From the NCBI GenBank assembly GCA_944386015.1, contig CALWZK010000003.1, forward strand, positions 1 to 64,000: a stretch of 64,000 nt of DNA. The letters run 5' to 3'. The DNA is from an uncultured Faecalibacterium sp. Its GTDB lineage: Bacteria > Bacillota > Clostridia > Oscillospirales > Ruminococcaceae. The translations under genes and the position numbers were made by a program. The notes under the pieces are model-generated. The model ran no database searches, had not been told where the DNA came from, and worked only from the letters and a program-made list of their open reading frames with translations. Shown here piece after piece: positions 6,587 to 16,900 of the stretch; within the stretch, counting starts at the first letter, position 1; each line of letters begins with the position of its first letter.

Positions 6587-7369
6587 ATGGACGAGACCAT
6601 CACCAGCCGGGACAATGCCAGAATCAAATACGCCTGCCGCCTGTCTGCCAGCGGGGCTTTCCGCCGCAGCGAAGGCCGGTTTTTCGCCGAGGGGCGCAAA
6701 CTCTGTCCTGAGCTGGCCAAGGGCGCAGCCCTGGAGACGCTGTTCTACACCGCAGCCGCGGCGGAAAAATGCCCCGAGCTGGCCGGGCTGCCGGGGGAAC
6801 ACTTCCTGGTGGAGGACCATGTGGCGGACAAGCTGGCCGGGGTTCCCGCCCATCAGGGGGTGTTCGGGGTGTTCCGCACCCCGGTCCACACCCTGGAAGA
6901 AGTGAAAACCGGGGGCCGGTACCTGGCCCTGGAGTGCGTCCAGGACCCGGGCAACGTGGGCACCCTGATGCGCAGCGCGGCGGCCTTTGGCTTTGACGGG
7001 CTGATCCTGTCCGAGGGGTGCGCCTCCCCCTATGCCCCCAAGACCCTGCGGGCCTCCATGGGGGCGGCGGTGCGGATGCCGGTGATCGAGGCGGGAGAGA
7101 TGCCCCCGGTGATTGCCGCGCTCCGGGCCAAGGGCATTGAATGCCTGGCGGCGGCCCTCTACCACTCCCAGCCCCTGGGAGAAGGCCAGACCGCAGGCCC
7201 CGGCGGGGTCTGCGTGGTGATCGGCAGCGAGGGCCAGGGCCTGACCCAGGCCACCATCGAGGCCTGCGACCGGACGGTGCGGATTCCCATGACCGACCGG
7301 GTGGAGAGCCTCAACGCAGGCATTGCCGGCAGCATTCTGCTGTGGCATTTCCGGGGGGCAGGACTGTGA
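6587..7369 (+). CDS. TrmH/SpoU-family RNA 2'-O-methyltransferase
   Basis: The 260-aa protein belongs to the SPOUT superfamily, which methylates ribose 2'-OH groups in rRNA or tRNA using a trefoil knot. The N-terminal RNA-binding region contains TSRDNARIKYACRL. The SPOUT motifs are ALECVQDPGNVGTLMRSAAA, VIGSEGQGL and RIPMTDRVESLNAGIAGSI. The start is ATG 6587 after GAGGAGA; an upstream in-frame GTG-type extension lies in the leader. RlmB-like is the best guess, but the exact target nucleotide cannot be read from sequence. It overlaps or abuts dprA. Confidence 0.9.
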   Translation: MDETITSRDNARIKYACRLSASGAFRRSEGRFFAEGRKLCPELAKGAALETLFYTAAAAEKCPELAGLPGEHFLVEDHVADKLAGVPAHQGVFGVFRTPVHTLEEVKTGGRYLALECVQDPGNVGTLMRSAAAFGFDGLILSEGCASPYAPKTLRASMGAAVRMPVIEAGEMPPVIAALRAKGIECLAAALYHSQPLGEGQTAGPGGVCVVIGSEGQGLTQATIEACDRTVRIPMTDRVESLNAGIAGSILLWHFRGAGL

Positions 7370-7398
7370 CCCCCCTGGATGGAGGGGAGCAGCTTTCC

Positions 7399-8511
7399 AT
7401 GATGCCCCCGGAGGAAAAGCCCCAGCCGCTGCTGTGCTGGCTGTGGCTGGCCCATGTGCTGGGCCCGGCCAACCCCCACGCCGCCCAGCTGGTGGACTGG
7501 TGCGATGACCCGGTGGAAATCTGGGAGGAGCGGGACACCCTGACCTTCCGCAAGGCAGCAGGCCCTGCGGCGGCCCACAGGGCCCAGGACCCCGGCTGCA
7601 CCCCCTGGTCTTTCCGGCCTCTGGCGGCCCAGTGCGACCGGCTGAACATCCGCATTGTAACCTACAGCGACCCGGATTATCCTCTGTCTTTGACCCGGAT
7701 CCCCGACCTGCCTCTGGTGCTGTACTGCACCGGGGACCCCTTCTGGCTGAATGCGCCGGGCCTGGTGGGGATGGTGGGCAGCCGCAAGCCCGACAACTAT
7801 GGCCGCCAGGCTGCCGCCGCCCTGGGGCGGGATCTGGCCCAGAGCGGGGCGGTGATTGTCAGCGGCCTGGCCGACGGGCTGGACAGCGAGAGCCACCGGG
7901 CAGCGGTGGAATCCGGCGCCCCCACCATCGGGGTGCAGGGGGTGCCCATCGACCGGACTTTCCCCGCCTCCAACCGGCTGCTGCGGCAGAAGATCGAGGA
8001 GTACGGCTGTGTGATCTCGGAGTATGCCCCGGGGGAGGAGTTTTCCACCAAGGTCAGCTTCCTCCAGCGGAACCGACTGATTGCAGGGCTGTCCCAGGCG
8101 CTGGTGGTGGTGGAGGCCAAAGAGAAGAGCGGCACCATGTCCACCGTGGCCCATGCCGAGCGGTATCACCGGCCGGTGTATGCGGTGCCGGGGGATATCA
8201 GCCGGGACAATTCCAGCGGCACCAACCGGCTGATCCAGGCCGGCCGGGCCCAAATGCTGCTGGGGGCGGAAGATTTGATGGAGCCCCTGGGGCTCACCGG
8301 CGCCCCGGCGGCGGCCCCCGCTGCAGAGGGGCCCGCCCTGTCCCCCAGGGAGCGGCAGGTACTGGCCTGCGTGGGCCGGGAGCCCAGGAGCGTGGAAGAG
8401 CTGGCCGCCGGCTGCGGCATCCCGGCGGGGGAACTGTCGGCGGTGCTGATGGGGCTGGAACTGTCCGGCCGCGTCAAGCGGCTGCCGGGGCAGCGGTACT
8501 GCCTGTTGTAA
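7399..8511 (+). CDS. dprA: DNA-processing protein DprA
   Basis: About 370 aa. DprA binds incoming single-stranded DNA and loads RecA during natural transformation. The extended Rossmann core is intact: MVGSRKPDNYGRQAA, IVSGLADGLDSESHRAA, SFLQRNRLIAGLS, VVEAKEKSGTMSTVAHA and VYAVPGDISRDNSSGTNRLI. The C-terminal winged-helix domain is LSPRERQVLACV to RVKRLPGQRYCLL. I chose ATG 7399 because GGAGGGG lies 11 bases upstream. GTG 7366, overlapping the previous stop, is an alternative that adds 11 residues. It sits next to topA and trmFO, the usual Firmicutes arrangement. Confidence 0.95.
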   Translation: MMPPEEKPQPLLCWLWLAHVLGPANPHAAQLVDWCDDPVEIWEERDTLTFRKAAGPAAAHRAQDPGCTPWSFRPLAAQCDRLNIRIVTYSDPDYPLSLTRIPDLPLVLYCTGDPFWLNAPGLVGMVGSRKPDNYGRQAAAALGRDLAQSGAVIVSGLADGLDSESHRAAVESGAPTIGVQGVPIDRTFPASNRLLRQKIEEYGCVISEYAPGEEFSTKVSFLQRNRLIAGLSQALVVVEAKEKSGTMSTVAHAERYHRPVYAVPGDISRDNSSGTNRLIQAGRAQMLLGAEDLMEPLGLTGAPAAAPAAEGPALSPRERQVLACVGREPRSVEELAAGCGIPAGELSAVLMGLELSGRVKRLPGQRYCLL

Positions 8512-8656
8512 AGAAGAAGATTTGCGGCGGATTCCCGCAGAATACCGGTGCGGGAACAACCGATTGAAATAGATTTTGAGCCATCTGGATATAGTATGGC
8601 AAGAACGCCCCGGATCCCCGGGATCCAAGACAAGGGGCAGATCGAGGTAAAAAACC

Positions 8657-10750
8657 ATGGCGAAACTGGTTATTGTGGAATCGCCCGCCAAGGCGAAAAC
8701 CATCGGCAAATATCTGGGCAAGGACTATGAGGTGACGGCCAGCATGGGCCATATCCGGGACCTGCCCACCTCCCAGCTGGGCATTGATGTGGAACACGGC
8801 TATACGCCCCAGTACATCAACATCAAGGGCAAGGAAAAACTGATCCGGGAGCTGAAGAGCAAGGCCAAGAAGGCCGACGGCGTCCTGCTGGCCACCGACC
8901 CGGACCGGGAAGGGGAGGCCATCAGCTGGCACCTGGCCAACCTGCTGGGCATCGACCCCAAGGAGCCCAACCGGGTCACCTTCGACGAGATCACCAAGAA
9001 GGGCGTCAAGGAGGGCATGTCCCATCCCCGCCCCATCGACGAGGACCTGTTCAACGCCCAGCAGGCCCGGCGGGTGCTGGACCGTCTGGTGGGCTACAAG
9101 CTGAGCCCCTTCCTGTGGCGGAAGATCCGCCGGGGCCTGTCGGCCGGCCGCGTCCAGAGCGTGGCGGTGCGGCTGATCGACGACCGGGAAAAGGAGATCG
9201 AGGCCTTTGTCCCCGAGGAATACTGGAACGTGGATGCCACCCTCTCGGCCAGCGGGAAGAAATTCACCGCCCGGCTGGCCTCGGACGCAGCGGGCAAAAA
9301 GCTGCTGCCCAAAAACGAGGCTGAGGCCCGGGCCATTGAGGCGGGCCTGAAAGGCGCCGTCTACACGGTGGGTGAGCTGAAGCGGGGCAAGCGGACCAAA
9401 CAGCCCACCCCTGCCTTCATCACCAGTACCCTGCAGCAGGAGGCTTCCCGGCGGCTGGGCTTCACCGCCACCCGCACCATGCGGGCCGCCCAGACCCTGT
9501 ACGAAGGCGTGGACATCGCAGGCCACGGCACTGTGGGTCTGATCACCTATATGCGTACCGACAGCCTGCGGATTTCGGACGAGGCTGTGGCCGCCGCCAA
9601 GGAATATATTGCGGGGGCTTACGGGGAACAGTATATCTGTCCCTACAAGCGCACCTGGAAGACCCGCAGCGCCACCGCCGCCCAGGACGCCCACGAAGCC
9701 ATCCGGCCCTCCATGCCCTCCCTGACCCCCGACGAGGTGGACAAGAGCATCTCGGGGGACACCGCCAAGCTGTACCGGATGATCTGGAGCCGCTTTATGG
9801 CCAGCCAGATGGCCGACTGCCAGATGGACACCGTCTCGGTCACCGTCTATGCAGGGGATTACCGGTTCAAGGCCAGCGGCTTCACCGTCACCTTTGACGG
9901 CTTCACCGCCCTGTACGAGGAAGCAGTGGAGGACAAGGAGAAAAAGGAGACCGCCCTGCCGCCCCTGGAACAGGGGCAGGAGCTGAACCTGGTCCAGCTC
10001 AAGAGCGAGCAGAAATTCACCCAGCCCCCCGCCCGGTACACCGAGGCATCCCTGATCAAGGCCCTGGAGGAAAACGGCATCGGCCGGCCTTCCACCTACG
10101 CCCCCATCATCACCACCATCATTGATCGCGGCTATGTGGAGCGGGATCAGAAAAAGCTCAAGCCCACCCCCCTGGGCCGGACTGTGGACAGCCTGATGCT
10201 GGAACAGTTCCCCCGGATTGTGGACGTGGACTTCTCGGCCCAGATGGAAAAGAACCTGGATAAGATCGAGAGCGGCAAGGCCGACTGGCGCCAGACGGTG
10301 GATGAATTCTACAAGGGCTTTGACGCCAGCCTCCAGGCTGCGGAAAAGAATATGGAGGGAAAGAAGATCAAGGTGCCCGACGAGCCCTCCAGCGAGGTAT
10401 GCCCTCTGTGCGGCAAACCCATGGTCATCAAGGTGGGCAAGTACGGCAAGTTCCTGGCCTGCAGCGGGTTCCCCGAGTGCCGGGGCACCAAGCGGCTGGT
10501 GAAGGACACCGGCGGCATCTGCCCCAAGTGCGGCCAGGGCCGGATGCTGGAGCGCAAGAGCGCCCGGGGCCGGATCTACTACGGCTGCGAGCGCTACCCC
10601 GACTGCGACTTTATGACCTGGGATGTGCCTGTGCCCACCAAGTGCGAGAAGTGCGGCGCAACCCTGTTCCGCCACGGCTCCAAGCTGTACTGTGCAAAAG
10701 AGGGCTGCGGCTTTGAGATGCCGGTGCCCAAAGGGAATGGAAACGGATAA
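8657..10750 (+). CDS. topA: DNA topoisomerase I
   Basis: The 697-aa type IA topoisomerase relaxes negative supercoils. The Toprim domain has VIVESPAKAKTI, SMGHIRDLP and the acidic DPDREGEAI motif. The catalytic tyrosine is Tyr298 in GLITYMRTDSL. The C-terminal ~120 residues hold three four-cysteine zinc ribbons (CPLC...CxxFPEC, CPKC...CERYPDC, CEKC...CAKEGC). GAGGT lies ten bases before the ATG. The stop is followed within eight bases by trmFO, so they are likely cotranscribed. Confidence 0.98.
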   Translation: MAKLVIVESPAKAKTIGKYLGKDYEVTASMGHIRDLPTSQLGIDVEHGYTPQYINIKGKEKLIRELKSKAKKADGVLLATDPDREGEAISWHLANLLGIDPKEPNRVTFDEITKKGVKEGMSHPRPIDEDLFNAQQARRVLDRLVGYKLSPFLWRKIRRGLSAGRVQSVAVRLIDDREKEIEAFVPEEYWNVDATLSASGKKFTARLASDAAGKKLLPKNEAEARAIEAGLKGAVYTVGELKRGKRTKQPTPAFITSTLQQEASRRLGFTATRTMRAAQTLYEGVDIAGHGTVGLITYMRTDSLRISDEAVAAAKEYIAGAYGEQYICPYKRTWKTRSATAAQDAHEAIRPSMPSLTPDEVDKSISGDTAKLYRMIWSRFMASQMADCQMDTVSVTVYAGDYRFKASGFTVTFDGFTALYEEAVEDKEKKETALPPLEQGQELNLVQLKSEQKFTQPPARYTEASLIKALEENGIGRPSTYAPIITTIIDRGYVERDQKKLKPTPLGRTVDSLMLEQFPRIVDVDFSAQMEKNLDKIESGKADWRQTVDEFYKGFDASLQAAEKNMEGKKIKVPDEPSSEVCPLCGKPMVIKVGKYGKFLACSGFPECRGTKRLVKDTGGICPKCGQGRMLERKSARGRIYYGCERYPDCDFMTWDVPVPTKCEKCGATLFRHGSKLYCAKEGCGFEMPVPKGNGNG

Positions 10751-10757
10751 GGAAAAC

Positions 10758-12122
10758 ATGAAAGAAACACTGCATGCAACCATTCTGGGGGCAGGCCTTG
10801 CGGGATGCGAGGCGGCCCTCTGGCTGGCCGGCCAGGGGGTGGAGGTCACCCTCTGGGAACAGAAGCCGGCCCACTTTTCCCCCGCCCACAAGAGCGCCGG
10901 CTTTGCCGAGCTGATCTGCTCCAACAGCCTCAAGGCCGAGCGGCTGGACTCCGCCTCCGGCCTGCTGAAAGAGGAAATGCGCCGGATGGGCAGCAGCCTG
11001 CTGCCGGCGGCTGAGTCGGTGCGGGTGGCGGCGGGCGGCGCCCTGGCGGTGGACCGGGATGCCTTCAGCGCCGCGGTCACCCGGCTGGTGGAGGAGAACC
11101 CCCACATTACCGTCCGGCGGGAGGAAGTCACCGCCATCGACGAGAGTCAGCCGGTGCTGGTGGCCACCGGCCCCCTCACCGAAGGGGCCCTGGCCGGGGA
11201 GATCGCCCGGCTCACCGGGGACAGCCGCCTCCACTTCTACGACGCGGTGGCCCCCATTGTCACCGCCGAGAGCCTGGACTATGACAAGGTGTTTGCCGCT
11301 TCCCGGTACGGCCGGGGAGAGGCGGACTACCTGAACTGCCCCTTCAACAAGGCGGAATACGAGGCCTTCCATGCAGCCCTGGTGGGGGCCGAGCGGGCCC
11401 CCCTCCACGACTTCGACCAGGACGCCAAGGCGGCCCCCGACCCCGACACCGTGGGCAAAAAGGCCGACACCGTCACCGTCTACGAGGGCTGCATGCCCAT
11501 CGAGATCATGGCCGTCCGGGGGGCAGATACCATGCGGTACGGCCCCCTGCGGCCGGTGGGCCTCATCGACCCCCGCACCGGCCACCGCCCCTGGGCCAAT
11601 GTCCAGCTGCGGGCCGAAAACCGGGAGCGGACGCTGTACAACATTGTGGGCTTCCAGACCAACCTGAAATGGGGGGAGCAGAAGCGGGTCTTCTCGATGA
11701 TCCCCGGCCTGGAGCACGCCGAGTTTGTCCGCTACGGCGTCATGCACCGCAACACCTTCCTGGATGCGCCCCGGGTGCTCACCGGGGGGCTGTATCTGAA
11801 GGATCACCCCAACGTCTTCTTTGCCGGCCAGATCACCGGCTTTGAGGGATATATGGAGAGCGCTGCCTCTGGCCTGCTGGCCGCCCGCAGCCTCTATGCC
11901 CGCCTCACCGGCGGCAGCTACACCCCGCCTCCCCGCGACACCATGTGCGGGGCCCTGATGGGGTATCTCACCACCGAGAACAAACATTTCCAGCCTATGG
12001 GGGCCAATATGGGCATCCTCCCGCCGCTGGAAGACCGTCCCCGCGACAAGCGCCTGCGCTATATGGCCCAGGCCCAGCGGGCTGTGGCCAGCTTCCAGAG
12101 CTGGCTGGATGGCGGTTGCTGA
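10758..12122 (+). CDS. trmFO: Methylenetetrahydrofolate-tRNA (uracil-5-)-methyltransferase
   Basis: The ~454-aa flavoenzyme makes m5U54 in the T-loop of tRNA using methylene-THF. The FAD-binding motif is ILGAGLAGCEAALWLA. Family signatures include HKSAGFAELICSNSLKAE, LNCPFNKAEYEAF, YEGCMPIEIMA, YNIVGFQTNLKWGEQKRVF, FFAGQITGFEGYMESAASG and PMGANMGILPPL. ATG 10758 follows AAGGAAA; ATG 10737, inside topA, is an alternative. Its place after dprA-topA matches other Firmicutes, where it is also called gid. Confidence 0.97.
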   Translation: MKETLHATILGAGLAGCEAALWLAGQGVEVTLWEQKPAHFSPAHKSAGFAELICSNSLKAERLDSASGLLKEEMRRMGSSLLPAAESVRVAAGGALAVDRDAFSAAVTRLVEENPHITVRREEVTAIDESQPVLVATGPLTEGALAGEIARLTGDSRLHFYDAVAPIVTAESLDYDKVFAASRYGRGEADYLNCPFNKAEYEAFHAALVGAERAPLHDFDQDAKAAPDPDTVGKKADTVTVYEGCMPIEIMAVRGADTMRYGPLRPVGLIDPRTGHRPWANVQLRAENRERTLYNIVGFQTNLKWGEQKRVFSMIPGLEHAEFVRYGVMHRNTFLDAPRVLTGGLYLKDHPNVFFAGQITGFEGYMESAASGLLAARSLYARLTGGSYTPPPRDTMCGALMGYLTTENKHFQPMGANMGILPPLEDRPRDKRLRYMAQAQRAVASFQSWLDGGC

Positions 12123-12168
12123 AACCGCTGGAGCGGATGCCTTGCACGAGGCAGAAAGGACAAGCACT

Positions 12169-13203
12169 ATGAAAATCATTCTGGATCTGATGGGCGGCGA
12201 CAACGCCCCCCTGGCACCCCTGGACGGGGCTGCCCAAGCCATCAAGGAATACGGCGTCGAGATCATCGGCCTGGGCGACGAGGCCCTGATCCGCAAGACC
12301 GCCGCCGAAAACAACATCTCCCTGGAGGGCATCCAGCTGGTCAACTGCACCGAGAACATCGAGATGTGCGACGAGCCGGCCCGGGCTGTCCGCCAGAAAA
12401 AGGACTCCTCCATTGTGGTGGGCCTCAACATGCTGAAGGACGGCAAGGGCGACGCCTTTGTCTCGGCCGGCAGCACCGGCGCCCTCCATGTGGGCACCAG
12501 CCTGATCGTCCGGGCCCTGCGGGGGATCAAGCGGCCTGCCCTGGCCACCATGATCCCCGGCCAGAAGCAGGCCTACCTGCTGCTGGACTGCGGCGCCAAC
12601 GTGGAGTGCCGGGCCGACATGCTGATCGCCTTTGCCGTCATGGGCACCTGCTATGTGCAGCGGGTGGAAGGCCGCAAAGACCCGTCGGTGGCCCTGGTGA
12701 ACAACGGCGCCGAGGAGTCCAAGGGCACCCCGCTGCTGCGTGAAGTCCACCAGATGCTCAAGCACACCCCCGGCATCCGCTTTGTGGGCAATGTGGAGCC
12801 CCGGGATGTGCCCTCCGGCAATGTGGACGTGGTGGTCTGCGACGGCTTCACCGGCAACGTCATCCTCAAGCTGACCGAGGGCGTGGCCAAGATGCTGATG
12901 GGCATGGTCAAGGGGATGTTCCTGTCCGGCCTGGCAGGCAAGATTGCCTACCTGCTGGTGCGGGGCCAGATCGGCGGCCTGAAGAAGCAGATGGACAGCG
13001 AGGAATACGGCGGCGCACCCTTCCTGGGCGCACGGCAGCCGGTCATCAAGGCCCACGGCTCTTCCAAGGCAAGAGGCATCAAGAACGCCATCCGCCAGGC
13101 CAAGATCTGTGTGGAAGAGGACCTGTGCGGCACCATGCAGTCTGCCCTGGATGATGTGGCAGCCGCCAACGCTGCCCAGGGTGAAGCGAATGCAGACAAC
13201 TGA
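12169..13203 (+). CDS. plsX: Phosphate acyltransferase PlsX
   Basis: The 344-aa enzyme converts acyl-ACP to acyl-phosphate, the first step of phosphatidic acid synthesis in Gram-positives, at the inner face of the membrane. Motifs are ILDLMGGDNAPLAPLDGA, AVRQKKDSSIVVGLNMLKDG, VSAGSTGAL, LLDCGANVECR and VVVCDGFTGNVILKL. ATG 12169 follows AGAAAGGA. No acpP lies between plsX and rnc, unlike in some relatives. The stop is 19 bases before rnc. Confidence 0.97.
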   Translation: MKIILDLMGGDNAPLAPLDGAAQAIKEYGVEIIGLGDEALIRKTAAENNISLEGIQLVNCTENIEMCDEPARAVRQKKDSSIVVGLNMLKDGKGDAFVSAGSTGALHVGTSLIVRALRGIKRPALATMIPGQKQAYLLLDCGANVECRADMLIAFAVMGTCYVQRVEGRKDPSVALVNNGAEESKGTPLLREVHQMLKHTPGIRFVGNVEPRDVPSGNVDVVVCDGFTGNVILKLTEGVAKMLMGMVKGMFLSGLAGKIAYLLVRGQIGGLKKQMDSEEYGGAPFLGARQPVIKAHGSSKARGIKNAIRQAKICVEEDLCGTMQSALDDVAAANAAQGEANADN

Positions 13204-13222
13204 GAAAAGGAGGGTGGTTCCC

Positions 13223-13897
13223 ATGGCACATCCGCTTGAAGCAAAGATCGGGTACACCTTCAAGAACCCCGGCCTGCTCACCACGGCGCTGACCCATACC
13301 AGCTACGCCAACGAGAGCCGGGTACCGGTGGCCCACAACGAGCGGCTGGAGTTTCTGGGGGACAGCGTCCTGCAGATTGTCTCGGCCGACTACCTGTTCC
13401 ACGCCTACGCAGACCGCCCCGAGGGCGATCTGACCCGCATCCGCTCCAGCCTGGTGAGCGAGGGAGCTCTGTTCCAGTTCGCCCAGGAGATCAACCTGGG
13501 GGAATACCTCCGGCTGGGCAAGGGTGAGGAGCGCTGCGGGGGCCGGGAGCGGCCCAGCGTGGTGTCCGACGCCTTTGAGGCCCTGATCGCCGCCCTCTAT
13601 CTGGACGGCGGCATGGATGTGGCCCGCAATTTCATCCTGCCCTTCATCACCGAGGGCAAGCACGCAGAGGCCGACTACAAGACCCGGCTGCAGGAGATTG
13701 TCCAGCAGAACCCGGAGGAGCGGCTGAGCTACGTGGTGGAAAAGGAGACCGGGCCCGACCACGACAAACACTTTGTGGTGGCGGTGCGGTTCAACTCGGA
13801 CTGTGTGGCCCGGGGCGAAGGCAAGAGCAAAAAGGCTGCCGAGCAGCACGCAGCGCGGGAAGCGCTCAAGCTGCTGGGGGTCCTTGGAGATCAGTGA
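13223..13897 (+). CDS. rnc: Ribonuclease III
   Basis: The 224-aa double-strand-specific endoribonuclease processes rRNA and structured mRNAs. The catalytic signature NERLEFLGDSVLQ is present, with the second acidic cluster DAFEALIAALYLD. A C-terminal dsRNA-binding domain runs from DYKTRLQEIVQ to KKAAEQHAAREALKLL. ATG 13223 follows AAAAGGAGGG. It sits in the conserved plsX-rnc-smc-ftsY order, three bases upstream of smc. Confidence 0.98.
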   Translation: MAHPLEAKIGYTFKNPGLLTTALTHTSYANESRVPVAHNERLEFLGDSVLQIVSADYLFHAYADRPEGDLTRIRSSLVSEGALFQFAQEINLGEYLRLGKGEERCGGRERPSVVSDAFEALIAALYLDGGMDVARNFILPFITEGKHAEADYKTRLQEIVQQNPEERLSYVVEKETGPDHDKHFVVAVRFNSDCVARGEGKSKKAAEQHAAREALKLLGVLGDQ

Positions 13898-13900
13898 CAG

Positions 13901-16900
13901 ATGGTATTGAAACAGCTGGAGATCCAGGGCTTCAAGAGCTTTCCCGACAAGGTGAAGATTACCTTCGATGAAGGGGTCACCGGGATTGTGGGGCCCAACG
14001 GCTCGGGCAAGAGCAACCTGTCCGACGCGATCCGGTGGGTGCTGGGGGAGACCAGCAGCCGCCAGCTGCGCAGCGCCGGCAAGATGGAGGACGTCATCTT
14101 CGGCGGCACCAAACGCCGGGGCGCCATGGGCTATGCCTCGGTGCGGCTGACCCTGGACAACCGGGATCACGCCCTGGACCTGGAAGCGGAAGAAGTGGTG
14201 ATCGGCCGGCGGTACTACCGCTCGGGGGACAGCGAGTACACCATCAACGGCCAGGTCTGCCGGCTGAAGGATATCTACGAACTGCTGCTGGACACCGGCA
14301 TCGGCCGGGACGGCTATTCCATCATCGGCCAGGGGCAGATCTCGGAGATCGTGGCGGCCAAGGGCAGCGAGCGGCGGGAAATCTTTGAGGATGCCTGCGG
14401 CATCGCCAAATACCGCTATCGGAAAAACGAGGCGGAGCACCGCCTCACCGCCGCCGAGGCCAACCTGGAGCGGCTGCGGGATATTCTGGCAGAGCTGGAA
14501 AGCCGGGTGGCACCCCTGGCCAAAGAGGCGGAAAAGGCCAAAGCCTATCTGGCCCTGGCCGACCGGCGCAAGAGCCTGGAGGTCACCCTCTGGGTGGAGA
14601 ATATCCGGACAGCCCGCGCCGCCCTGCAGCAGCTGCAGCGGGACTATGAGACCGCCCAGGCGGCCTATGAACAGTGGGACCGGAAGGACAAAGCTTCCCA
14701 GCGGGAGGCTGAGGAGATCCGTATGCAGGCACAGCATCTCACAGTGGAGATCGAGCGCCTGAATGGGGATATCCGCAGTATCACCGAACAGATCAGCGGC
14801 AGCGACAGCCGGATCGCGGTGCTGGAAAATGACCGGCTCCACGCGGCCCAGAGCGCCGACACCCTGCGGCAGGAGCTGGCCCAGGGCCAGACTGACCAGG
14901 AGGCCGCCGCCGCCGAACTGGGGCGGCAGAAAGAGGCCGCCGCCCGGCTGGACCAGGAAGCGGCCGCCCTGAAAGAAGAGATGGAGCAGCTGGGCGGGCA
15001 GCTCAGCGCCCTCCAGAGCCGCACCGATGCGGCCAGCGCCCGGCAGGAAGAGCTGCGGGCAAATCTGGCTGACGTCACCGCCCGGGAGACTGCGGCCCGG
15101 GTGGAGGAAGCGGCGGCCCGGGCTGCCGCCGAATCGGCCCGCAGCCGTCTGCCCGAAGTGCAGGCGGGGGCCCAAAAAGAGCAGGACCGGCTGGCAGAGC
15201 TCCAGGAAAACCTGGCCGACACCGGCAAGTATCTGGAAATGCTGGAGGCCAGCGAAAAGCAGCTGACCAACGTCCGGGCAGGGCTGACCCTCAAGCTGAA
15301 CAGCCGCCGGAAAGCCCAGGCCGCCGCCGAGGAGGCTGAGCGGGACTGCACCCGCAGCCGGGATGCTGCGGCCCAGCGGCTGGCGGTGCTGAAAGAGCTG
15401 GAAAAGAACATGGAAGGCTACCAGCACTCGGTGCGGTCGGTGATGCAGGCGGCGGCCGGCGGGCGGCTGCGGGGCATCATCGGCCCCGTGTCCTCCATCC
15501 TGACGGTGGAGGCCGGCTGCGAGCTGGCGGTGGAAACCGCCCTGGGCGCCGCCATGCAGAACATCGTGGTGGAAAATGAGGCCGCCGCCAAGGCAGGCAT
15601 TGCCCTGCTGCGGCGGGAAAATGCGGGCCGGGCCACCTTCCTGCCGCTGGACACCGTCCAGCCGGGGGTGTTCCGGGGAGAGCTGCCCCTGTCGGCCCGG
15701 CTGGCCAGCAGCCTGGTGCGGGCGGACAGCCGGTACCAGAACATCGTCTCCAACCTGCTGGGCCGGATTGTGGTGGTGGAGGACATCAACGCGGCGGGCA
15801 AAGCGGCCCGCGCCCTCCAGTACCGCAACCGGGTGGTGACCATGGACGGCCAGGTGGTGAATGCCGGCGGCAGCTTTACCGGCGGCAGCACCCAGCGGTC
15901 GGCGGGCCTGTTCACCCGGCGGCAGGAGATGCAGGAACTGCAGGAAAAAATCACCCGGCTGGACCAGGACTGCACTGCGGCCCGGAACAAAACCGCCCAG
16001 TGCAAGAGCCAGGCCGAGGCGGTGGCCGCCGATCTGACCGCCGCCCAAAGCGAGGAGCGGACGGCGGCAGAGGACCGGGTCCGGGCCGAGGCGGAACAGA
16101 AACGGCTGGAGCTGGCTGTGGATCAGGCCCGGCAGCAGGCCGCCCAGCGGGTCAAAGAGGCCCAGGCTCTGGAAGCAGAGGCCGCCGCCCAGACCCGGGC
16201 GGCAGACAAGGCCGCCGCCCTCCGCCAGTCCCTGGCAGAGGAGACAGAGCGCCTCACCGCTGAGCTGGCCAGCCTGACCCAGGGCGGGGATGACTTCGCC
16301 GCCCAGCAGACCCGGCTCTCCGAGGAGCTGGCCCGGAAACAGCTGGACCAGCTGGCCCGGCAGAAGGACGCCGAACTGTGCCGCAGCCGGGTTGCCGACT
16401 GGGAACAGCGGCTGGCCGATGCCGGCGCCCATCAGGAGGCCATCCAGGAAAACATCCGGGCCCTGGAAGCCAGGGATCAGGAGATCCAGCAGGCCATCCA
16501 GAACGTCCGGGACGAGACGGAACAGGGCCGGGCATCCATCCGGGAGAAGGAGGCCGCCATCCGGCAGGCCGCCGACGCCCGGATGGAAAAACAGGCCGCC
16601 GAGACCAAAGCCCAGGCAGCAGCCCGGGCCGCCGCCGAGGAGCGGGAGGAAGCCGGCCGGGAGATGGCCCGCCTGTCCGAGCGCAAGAGCGCCGCGGAAG
16701 GGGAGTACGACCAGCTGGCGGCCAAGCTGTGGGATGAGTACCAGCTGACCCCCACCGACGGCGCCCGGTACTGCATCGAATACACCAACATGACCGCCCT
16801 ACGGGCCCAGGTGGCAGAGGTCCGGGGCAAGATCCGGGCCCTGGGCAGCGTCAACGTGGGGGCGGTGGAAGAATACGAGGAAGTCCGCACCCGGTACGAG

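Noticed and set aside
8560..8600. Possible promoter upstream of topA
   Set aside because: TTGAAA and TATAGT are separated by 20 nt, too far for a confident sigma-A promoter.
8474..11137. 887-codon minus-strand ORF opposite topA and trmFO
   Set aside because: It is a shadow frame created by high GC and biased third positions. It has no family motifs or ribosome binding site, and both genes on the plus strand are clearly real.
13079..16432. 1117-codon minus-strand ORF opposite smc
   Set aside because: It is the antisense of repetitive coiled-coil codons, with a Gly/Leu/Gln-rich composition and no domain. The smc frame is complete.
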